From contig OY365810.1 in assembly GCA_959347315.1 (NCBI GenBank), positions 9,023,647 to 9,087,646 of the forward strand: DNA of 64,000 nt. The letters are read 5' to 3'. Below are positions 55,491-64,000 of this stretch, one piece after another (position 1 is the first letter of the stretch; each line of letters opens with the position of its first letter). The position numbers and the translations under genes are program-made. The stretch is from Bimastos eiseni. Taxonomy: Eukaryota; Annelida; Clitellata; Crassiclitellata; Lumbricidae. Under the pieces are notes generated by a model, which saw only the letters and a program-made list of their open reading frames with translations, made no database searches and was not told where the DNA came from.

Positions 55491-57967
55491 CACGCATTTT
55501 ACTAAACACTTCCTGGTTGAAAAATTAATAGACAGCTACAACCAGGTCTAGCTGCAACTGATTTTATCATTTAAAATAAAGATTATTTGGCCTATTTGCA
55601 ATTTTACCTAGGACATTGTATAAATTAAGAATCTTTGGGACGAAGATCATCTTACCCCAAAATAATGGCACCCATGAATGCAAAAATATATTACCTTTTT
55701 AGTCTGACTAATACTTCAGTTGAGAGGACAGTATTTCAAGCTTTCTTAATCCTAAATCTTCACTTACAAATTAGTGTATGGCTAGCACTGTTAGACTTGT
55801 TGTCCAATGTAGGCCTATCTGCACAAGCCTACGCGTTTTATCGAACGAATTTCAGACACTTGACTAGAGAATGGTTTTTTATAAGTGATGACATGTTGAG
55901 GCCCGTCGAGTGTGCGTGTTAGGAAGCAGTTTGTACACAGTACGGGAAAGATCAGTATTGATTTTCGAGAAAACAGTCTAGACTCTAAACCGATGCGCTG
56001 TACAAGGCTTGGAGCTCTTATGATTGCAATGGTATACGCATCCCTAATTATTACACTAATGCATTAAGTAATGCATTATATTTAAGCTCGTGTGCTTTAA
56101 AATGCCTTTTATAGAGGTCTGTGATGTGTGTACTAGATACATCCATCTGTGCTTTCTATCTGCTATAAATAAGAGGGCGTCAATTTTCGGGAAATCTCAA
56201 TTTGTAGATGTGCTACGTACAAGGCTAGGTCTATTATGCTATTATACGGATGCACGGGCATTTTCCCATGCGCTATTAATAGGCAGCACTTAATTTTTAT
56301 ATGCATACATGTAAATGAGTTATTGGCTCAATATGGTTGAAAATATAGGCCTAGGCCTACTACTAAGCATTAGGGCCATCAATGCCGTCATGGTCAAATG
56401 CAATCAGCCTGATAAAAGTATCTGATGCAGTGTGCGTTATGCATTGCAAACTGACAAAGGTATTAACTCGTCATGCATTTCGCAAAGATAGAGGCCTGCC
56501 AGATGAGAGAGGCAGAGGCAAAGAGATAGGGAGATAGCGAGGAACGGAGTTGCAGTCAACGACAGACAAAGACCTTATGAGCCATCCTATAGCTGTTATT
56601 TTTCATAAGAAATATATTCTCTAAACAAAACTCCATGACGGCGTGAGTTCATTCGAGCGTAGGCTATTTGAGGAAATGGTAGAGGGGCCTATAGACTGCG
56701 ATTTAAAAACTGCGGACATTTCTCACCCTACCCCACATTTATTCAGACGACCTCTCTGTGAAGAGCTCTTCGCATAATTATAGATTTTTTACAGGCTCAA
56801 TATTATATCACACACTATACATGTAGACTTCATTGATGTGTTTGGCAAACTCTGACAACTCTAGCAGATTGTGTGTCTCTACGTACATAGGCCTATATGC
56901 GGCTTCACATCGGTGCAATAAACCTACTAAAGCTAAATCCAGATATACAAATTCTCCTACAGATTAAATTCAAACTCGCAATCGTCAGGATGCAGACCAA
57001 ACGCTTTACCGAATAGGCCAGGCTCAAACTCGCAGTCGTCTGGTTGAAAATCAAGCACGAAACCGAAATTAGGGTACGTGATACATGCTGGTAAAACCGC
57101 AAGGGCTTCTGGTCTATTGAGAAGCAATACAACGAAATTTTCCTATACCTGCTGGATTAAATTCCATCATTTCAAAGTTGTTTTATGCGAAAATTGTCAT
57201 GGTATAAAAATCATATAAAAATTTTATTGGTAGTACTTTATTCTAACTATGGATATTTGGCCAGGAATTGGCATCAGATTAAGTCACAACCTTGCAGCAC
57301 GCCATACGACGGACATAGGTTATTGAAATTTCGCTTGCTGGGACTGCTAGTTAGCGTGGGCTTGAGCAAAGATTTTAACAGGGAGAAGATGACTCACTTA
57401 AAAGAAATTGACTTGGCGCAGCACGATTGTAAAGCGCGTGATGCATGCTGGTAAAACGTCTGTCATGCTGTTGACATTCATAGCCACTATTCTGTACGCC
57501 CGCGGCGCTTGGTGTCGCTACGCTCATCCACTATGGGCGATAATACACGGTTTTATAGGAGAGTAACCTATTCTTTATTAGATTATCCTTGGCTTGAGCT
57601 ATAGATCTCTTCGACGTGTTTTTTGACCTAATTTTCTTTATTGAGGTCGCGCATGCGTAAGTCGATTGTGTAAGGCAAAATCCTTGTTTCTAGAAATATT
57701 TCAGAGTGTGGCTATATCAGGTGATTTAAACTATAAATTAAACTTTCTAAAAAAAAATTTCATGCTAGTAGGTGCCTTTTGAACAATGCAGACGATTTTC
57801 GACGCTAAGCGAATGAAGTATAATAAGCATATAACCTAGTTACGAATTATGATATGTGCTAAACAATTTCAGAAATGACGAATCTTCTTTTAATCTTTGG
57901 TTTAGAGGCTATTTCCGGTCGCATCGAAAGCTTCATTTGAACGTGTTTATTACTTCAATAATAAAAT
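55491..57967. other. Intergenic, upstream of RPB9
   Basis: No supported gene. Short direct repeats occur: CAAACTCGCA near 56971 and 57027, and GCATGCTGGTAAAAC-like runs near 57082 and 57440. A GCGCATGCGT sequence resembling an NRF1 site lies at 57649-57658, about 310 bp upstream of the RPB9 ATG. Confidence 0.4.
57649..57658. promoter_or_regulatory. Possible NRF1-like site
   Basis: GCGCATGCGT matches nine of ten positions of the palindromic NRF1 core. Placement upstream of a housekeeping gene is plausible; there is no further support. Confidence 0.3.
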
Positions 57968-58047
57968 ATGGAGTCGTTCGATTCATTTTTTGAAGCTCCT
58001 AAGGCCGACGGTCCAGGGTTCGTTGGAATTAAGTTCTGTCAAGAATG
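57968..58047 (+). CDS. POLR2I: RPB9 exon 1
   Basis: ATG at 57968. It encodes M-E-S-F-D-S-F-F through K-F-C-Q-E and the first two bases of C27. Donor GGTAAGT. The start context is weak (T at -3), but it is the only ATG in frame. Confidence 0.92.
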
Positions 58048-61000
58048 GTAAGTAGAATAACCGAAGTCAAATCAAATATGTTTTTATTGATCCCGTTAGT
58101 GTTGTACACTGCTATTACATAACAAGTAGGAAAACGAAAAACGCTGTACAAAAGAACATTTTGGCAATAACATAATATTGGGACAATATTGAAAAAGAAG
58201 GACCCTAAGGGACCCATAAATCCCGCTAGACGGGCTGGGATCAACCCGAATCATCGAAACCCGAATCCCCGAAAACGCTGAAAATGTCAAAAAGTCCGAT
58301 TCCCGATAACAGCAATGCAGTAATGAAAAGCGCTTTACTGTCTCAAAACGGCAATTCATTCATCAATCCAGCTTCTGCGTGAATCCTACCCTCTCCGTGA
58401 AATATTAGTCAGCAGTAGGTCAAATGGTAAGATTATATATTTTACCCCTGCCCCAAATGCTACCAATTTTACCAGATGATACCTGACACCATTGGCATCC
58501 ATACACGATCAACCGTTATTGACACTAACGATCCTCCGATATTATGCAATTTTTTAAAATTATTTACTAACTTATTGAAAATCACTCGCTACCACCAAGT
58601 TTACATGTCGTAACAATCACTGATCGTGCAAGAGTTCGCACAGCTCAAAAGAAACCTTCCTTAGCGACATCTATCCATTCATATAAGCGTTACATCGAAT
58701 TCTTCGGCCTCATTCTATGTCAGGGCTGCTAACATGTTGGTTTTTTGTTTTTTTTGTTTTTTTACAAAAAAAGAGGCAGTTTTTGTGTTTTTTGGTTTTT
58801 TAAATATATTTTTTAAAATTTACTAATATTATTATTATATTACTAATTATGTGTTATTCAGTGGGAAATATAGCTAAACTAATCATATAAATGAGTTGGA
58901 GCTTTTTTCATGGTGTGTTATATGCTTTTTATAACTGTTGTTACAAGATCCAAAGGAAAACTAAAAACCAAATAAAACCAAGAAACCATCTTTTGATTTT
59001 TTTTTAATTTTGTTTTTTTTTACCCCCTGTTCTATGTACAGTAATTAGAAAGCATGGAGATACTTTCATGCTAAATACACACCGAAAAATTTACTTCGTG
59101 TTTAAATTGAAGCTGGATTGATGAAAAGTATTGTAATGATGTCCTAACAAGCAACCATGCACCAAGCCGCCATATTCAGATGTAATGAATTTGGGAGGCT
59201 AAACCGATAAAGTGGATGAATTTGGGATGCTAACACGATAAATTACCTAGAAACCTTTACCATAGCCATAAATGACTTGACGGTTATTCTGCCAGAAAGA
59301 CATTCTGTGGTGGATTAGATAAGCCATGCATAAAAGATGTCTTAGGTAGATTATGAAATAATTTTGTTTGCTCTGGTGTTCATGGTGACCTTAACGTCCT
59401 TTTTGCATGCACTTCTATAATGCAGCATTAGGCTTTCTCGGCTGTGGTATCAGTGGTCTGGAATGGGTTCCCTAGAGCTTTGTCTCATACCTAGGAACTC
59501 CTCATCTGCATTTTGTGCATCTGTGAAATCTGTTCTTTTCAGCTACATTTGAACCAAGAGGGCCTCTGAGTATCATGAAGGGGTGCTGCATCAAGTCTTG
59601 TTTGTTTGATTGTTGCCCTTGTTTCCAATATATATATATGTAGACAGTGTTGGTCCATTACTTTATGAAGTAATCAGTTATGTACAGCAACTAGTTAGTG
59701 AACTGGAAAAAGTAACTAATATTACTGATTACAGTTACATGTTCATATTGCTGATTACAGTTACATGTTCATAGAAACTATAGCTACATGTAGTAACCAC
59801 AAGCAAATTTAGGTTCAATCTAAGTTCAATACATTCTACGAGGTAATCAATTAAAAATATGGAAACTCATTCTCTACTGAAATGCCTGATTAGATATGTA
59901 GAGGTTCTTATTGATAATAAAATGGTATTGTCCATGTTCAGCAATGAATGTTACATGAAAATTTACATGATGATTATAACAATTTATTATTCATGCATTC
60001 AGATGTTTTTAACTTCTTGATGTACTTACATGCTTTGAATTTATAGTAACAACATGTTGTACCCAAAAGAAGATAAAGAAGCGAAGAAACTACTTTATGC
60101 AGTAAGTTACCTGATCAATTAACCAATGGACTTCAGCCTTTTCATATTAATGTGTCAGTGTGACTCCTAATTGGAATTTTGGGTACTAAATCTTAGTTTT
60201 CTTATGTAGTAGGCTTTGATCAGGCTTCTCCAACATATATTGCAATGTTTAGTGTAATTTCACTTGAAACAACCACTGGTTAGTCTTGTTTGCTAATGGA
60301 AAATGAATTTAGCCGATTTGTTTCTGATCTTGATATTTCAAGCTAAATTTTTTCATCAACAGAGATGAGTGTTTCAACATAGTATGTCTGGAATTTTAGT
60401 TCTTGTAGCCATGCACAAGAGACACATTATAATGCGAATTCTGATGACATGACAAGGTCGAGGCATGGATCCAAACTTGTATCTTATGGTAGAAATTGTG
60501 TTGTATCTCATTATTGGGCACTTCTTGGTATGGTACATTTCATTTTTTATTAAAGATGGCACAGTATTACTTTTTATCTATCACTGTATTGGATTTTTTT
60601 ATGGCTGACTTGAACTGTAGAGGTTTTGTTTTAAGCTTTCTATCAGTAGTTGGTGCTACACACTTCTGTGTTGTGTTTATTGGTATTCTCTTTTATTTAA
60701 TAATTTGGAACTTTGGTGTTGGGTTAATTAAATTGGAATTAATTGAGAAAGCCTTTTGACTGTGACTTATGAGGAGAGATTTCGAGACTATGACGTTGTT
60801 TCTGCATCAAAGAAGAAATTCAGTGCCATTTGCATTCATTGGGAATTCTATTTGGTGTCGTAGTGTCGAAACTGTGACTTCCAGATGGATGCCGACAATC
60901 CATGTATTTACGTGAACAAGATCAAGCATGAAGTCGAGTATGTCTGCTTAAATTTCTCTTGAATTGAATGCATACTTGTCTATGAATGTAGAATATTAGC

Positions 61001-62529
61001 CATAATGAATCATTAGCCACAGTGAGAATCTTAGAACTTGCCAGGCCAATCCTGTCATTTGTCATGTGTGTAAAGTTAATCAATGATTATGCAGAAATTT
61101 ATTAGCAAACATGCAGGGCCATTTTTAAGGCATTTTACTAATGCAGTCACATTGGCATTTCAGCATTTGCTAAGTGATCCTTCAATCAATTAAACCTATT
61201 ATAGCTCGTCTTCAAGATATCTACTCAGAGGTGCTCCCGGTCCGACTATGGCTGAGCAGAGCCGTTTTTAGTAATGAGTAAAATGCAGATGAGGAGGTTT
61301 CATGATACCAACTTACAATTTGTTTCTTATTGTTGTATCATTCCTGTTTTTAACCAACAAATACGTACATGCAAATCGCGTTAGTGACATTTCTGCAGTT
61401 TGTTTGGATAGCTTGTGAATCTCTAACTTAAAGTTTACACTTTAATTCAAGTTCATAAATTGTGTCAGACATAAGAGTTTTTTAGAGGATATATGCAGTC
61501 TGCATGGAATGATCTTTTGAGTTTACGATTTTCGTGATTAGTTTTTACTTTTAAGGACACTAAAATGTAAAGTTATATTATGTATAATTAATTGGTGATT
61601 TGACATTGACAGTGAGCTGACACAGATCATCGGTGATGTCATAGCAGATCCAACGCTTCCACGAACAGAAGACCATCCGTGTCCGAAATGCAAACACAGG
61701 GATGCAGTCTTCTTCCAGTCACAGACGAGGAGAGCAGAAGTAAGCCATCCGTGTTGCTGAGTACAATTTAATCTTTCACTGGTGTAGTGATATTTTGGCT
61801 ATACACTGTCATTCTAATTATTATTCAGTTCTTAAAGTGATGAACTCCTAACTTAATGTATGTGTGCATGTATCTAAACACTTGTATAGCACATTTTATT
61901 GCCTCACAAAAAGTTGCTATAATGGTTCTATCTGAGTGTTCACAAAAGATGTATTTAAGACAGGGGTGTCAAACGTGATGGTGGGCCATTAGCAATATTT
62001 TCTAGCGAGTGGCGGGTCAGAGTGCCGAAGGCGCATGAGGAAAATTGAGCAGGGATCTCATACAAACAGTTGAATTAGGCTTTGAAAACGTGATTCTGAT
62101 ATGCATTATCAATTACTTGCTTTCGTGCAAGACTTGTCTTGTTAAAGCATGTTATAAATGATGGCTAGTTGTATTGAGTGTTGTACAAACATCACAGAAA
62201 CTCATAAAGCCTCAAAAACGACAAATCAAGAGCTTTTACTCTCAATTGTGGTCTTTAAACAAGGCTCTGCGGGCCAGAAATATATCGGTGGAGCGCCAGA
62301 AATGGGACCTCTGATCTACAATATGCTAAAAATGGTTTCTCTGTGCAAGTAGAGTTCTAGTTTCAAATGGAAAACTGTTTCATAAAGACAGTGAGTACGT
62401 TCGTGTGTAATTGTAAAGATAATTTATGTGGTGTTAAGATAATGTTGATTACTTTTTGTTTTACAGGAGGGCATGAGGTTGTACTACGTCTGCGTTCAGC
62501 AGGCATGTATGCACAGATGGACAGAGTGA
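57968..62529 (+). CDS. POLR2I: RNA polymerase II subunit RPB9, five exons
   Basis: Exons are 57968-58047, 60047-60101, 60864-60937, 61613-61739 and 62467-62529, all with GT-AG boundaries and matching phases (80, 55, 74, 127 and 63 nt). The product has 132 residues, near the human length of 125. It has two zinc ribbons: C24/C27 with C46/C49, and C93/C96 with C121/C126. Conserved phrases are [17 protein letters not shown] and C-I-Y-V-N-K-I, then [11 protein letters not shown] and M-H-R-W-T-E at the end. RPB9 is a small core subunit of Pol II that supports transcript fidelity and TFIIS-stimulated cleavage in the nucleus. No lesion is seen; the gene appears intact and single-copy here. Confidence 0.95.
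58048..60046. other. RPB9 intron 1
   Basis: Two-kilobase intron with T-rich tracts (58737-58800, 58995-59025), a LINE tail (59395-59600), a short TA run near 59630, and a small duplicated phrase (CTGATTACAGTTACATGTTC) at about 59723 and 59752. Confidence 0.6.
59395..59600 (+). mobile_element. LINE 3'-end fragment in RPB9 intron 1
   Basis: Reads [12 protein letters not shown], then [11 protein letters not shown] and K-S-V-L-F-S in plus frames with breaks. This is the same tail type as 32572-33110. Confidence 0.55.
60047..60101 (+). CDS. POLR2I: RPB9 exon 2
   Basis: After TTATAG. Encodes [18 protein letters not shown]; donor GTAAGT. Confidence 0.93.
60864..60937 (+). CDS. POLR2I: RPB9 exon 3
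   Basis: After a GTGTCGTAG acceptor, a weak polypyrimidine tract. Encodes [13 protein letters not shown] and [11 protein letters not shown]; donor GTATGT. Confidence 0.92.
61201..61268. repeat. Interspersed repeat fragment
   Basis: Related to 53376-53440, within RPB9 intron 3. Confidence 0.5.
61613..61739 (+). CDS. POLR2I: RPB9 exon 4
   Basis: After TTGACAG. Encodes the linker [11 protein letters not shown] and the first half of the second zinc ribbon (C93, C96); donor GTAAGC. Confidence 0.94.
61975..62320 (-). repeat. Interspersed repeat, minus orientation
   Basis: Reverse-orientation copy of 55086-55490, lying in RPB9 intron 4. Shared pieces include CAAACAGTTGAATTAGGCTT, AAACGTGATTCTGATAT and GGGCCAGAAATAT. 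Confidence 0.65.
62467..62529 (+). CDS. POLR2I: RPB9 exon 5
   Basis: After TTTTACAG. Encodes [20 protein letters not shown] and TGA. Confidence 0.94.
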   Translation, partial: EGMRLYYVCVQQACMHRWTE

Positions 62530-62676
62530 TTCTGAGTCTACTGAAGAATAACATCTGCAAGCAAATTAGTAGACAACTTAGGCAGACGTTTCATTACAGA
62601 ACTCTAGACGTCTGCTATTAGGGAATGAGTTGGTTCTTTACAAGACTGTGGCTGGAACTTTTGCATTTTCAGTTTG

Positions 62677-62682
62677 AATAAA
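62677..62682 (+). terminator. RPB9 poly(A) signal
   Basis: AATAAA 148 bases past the stop, followed by a GT/T-rich stretch (ATGTTGTATTTTTTTG). Confidence 0.8.
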
Positions 62683-62699
62683 TGTTGTATTTTTTTGCA

Positions 62700-64000
62700 T
62701 TAATTGTCAGGGGCCTTCATGTTGCGTTGTTTTAATGAATTTCCCGATAGATTGTGGTGTGCTGAGCATGGACATATTATTATCAAATAAGCTTTAAAAA
62801 CAAATTGATATACGAAACACACACAAAAATAACTTGTCAAAATTGTCCATGTATGCTGTAACCATGTCCCAAATTGTTCCCTGACTACACTTCTGGTGAT
62901 GAGTCAGTGAAGAGCTGAGCAGTTTTGGTGGAAAACTGTGCAGAAAATTGATTTGGTTTCAGTGTTGTAGCTTCAGTTCATTACTTGGTTTATCAGTTGA
63001 CAATGTGAACACGATTCATTAAACTTGTTTAAAGTTTTTATGCAGTTAATAATTTTAAATTAAGTTTAATCATTGCTTAGGAGTTTACTGGTGTGGCTTT
63101 TAGCTTCAAGATTACCTATATGTCTGTGGGGCCCAAAGTGTCTAAATGGTTGGACGGCACTGGAATAGATAAATTTCAAGAAGATATTATTCAATTCAGT
63201 GTTTGCATTAGGGGATTGCACTCTGAGGTACTGAAATCTAGAAAGTTGAACAGGTCTAATTCTCTAATTTCTTTGACAAAAGAGCAATTGGAACCTGTTT
63301 CACGTGAAAAAATAAGTCGAGATAAAATTCCAACTGTTGAGAAACTGTAAACAGTGTTTCCCTGATCAATTGTGAAATAACTTTTCACTGAATAGTTATT
63401 CAAGCCGAGCCATAGTATAATGTGTGGTCTCTGGTAGTGCACTCGATGCAGTGTGGATTCAACCATTGCCTACTGAGGGGCTCTTGTGATTATTATCGTT
63501 ATAAGTGTCTACTCTAATGCAAGCATTAACTGTTGGTGCACCAAAACCCAGCTGCAATCTGGTCTTAATGTGTGTGCAAGCATCTCCTGTCTCAAATTAA
63601 TTATGATTTACTTGCCATGCACATGGAGTAAGATTATACATGTAGGGACTAAAATATAACCAATCTCGTCTACAGCTGTGGTTCTTTAGTTTAGGTGCCT
63701 GTAGACTAACACTATGCCTGATTCACAAGTTTATTTATGTAATTCTTGAACTACTCTGTATTTCATTTGAAATAAAGAACTAATGTAGTCTAACCATGTA
63801 ATCCAAATCCCAGTTTTTAAGATGTTAAGGAAGAGGATTTGCTTGCACCGGTCAAGATTAGAAAATGTTATGTTCTGCCACTCAAACTCAAAAATTCCTG
63901 TGTGTGATTCATGCATATCACATCAGTTCCTGATGCCAGCTATCTGGGAGCCAAAAACATGAATAAATAATCCATTTTCTTCAATCAAATGGAGCAACTC
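62700..64000. other. Downstream flank of RPB9
   Basis: AT-rich. The open frame at 63093-63350 (85 codons) begins after a plausible TTGCTTAG acceptor but shows no recognisable domain. It could be a terminal exon of an unidentified gene. Confidence 0.35.

Noticed and set aside
1..64000. tRNA, rRNA or snRNA genes
   Set aside because: No cloverleaf arms, A/B boxes in the right spacing or rRNA-like conserved runs were recognised by eye; a tRNAscan or Rfam search would be decisive.

Overview
The window is eukaryotic, animal-type genomic DNA. Genes are split by GT-AG introns, microsatellites and decayed non-LTR retrotransposons are abundant, there is an assembly gap of N's (53699-53898), and no operons are present. 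A clear RNA polymerase II subunit RPB9 ortholog, expanded TRIM/NHL-type genes, a CARD domain and a very over-represented TAGGCCTA octamer suggest a marine invertebrate deuterostome, probably an echinoderm. The species is an inference from gene content only.

Region 1 (1-29.3 kb, minus strand) is a tandem, partly decayed array of TRIM-like genes built from interchangeable exons. An intact RING-B-box-coiled-coil exon runs off the left edge (1-1083). Four NHL beta-propeller exons occur: three intact (5252-6153, 12698-13581, 26296-27161) and one broken (9434-9938). Several coiled-coil exons occur, some intact and some decayed. Two gene units carry a CARD in place of the RING: one nearly complete (18386 down to 12698) and one decayed (22915 down to 20600). 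Most internal exons whose ends can be read begin and end in phase 1, so domains can be swapped without breaking the frame. A 33-nt intron sits exactly where CARD replaces RING. Segmental duplications (716-2445 with 18952-20672; about 16963-18690 with 21727-23384) record how the array grew.

Region 2 (29.3-39.2 kb) is gene-poor. It holds L2/CR1-like LINE tails on the plus strand, minisatellites, and two minus-strand pieces of a TKL-type protein kinase (N-lobe 38750-39191, C-lobe 33394-33542).

Region 3 (39.5-50.4 kb) is transposon-rich. Two 5'-truncated copies of a non-LTR element with an R2/R4-type restriction-like endonuclease lie inside (TAA)n microsatellites. A minus-strand APE-type LINE (50411 to about 46300) has an ORF1, a PHD-like finger, an endonuclease and a reverse transcriptase that has lost its core. 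An element with inverted-repeat ends has three copies in the window (1864, 20104, 43141).

Region 4 (51.1-54.4 kb, minus) is a three-exon BTB-BTB-BACK gene with an apparent frameshift in its first exon and the assembly gap in its first intron. Region 5 (57.9-62.7 kb, plus) is the complete five-exon RPB9 gene with a poly(A) signal. The remaining stretches are AT-rich non-coding DNA with interspersed repeats.

The main novelty candidate is the CARD-B-box-coiled-coil-NHL arrangement, a putative innate-immunity-like family made by exchanging the N-terminal module of a TRIM-NHL gene. Both CARD copies here carry a nonsense codon, so whether this locus is functional is uncertain.
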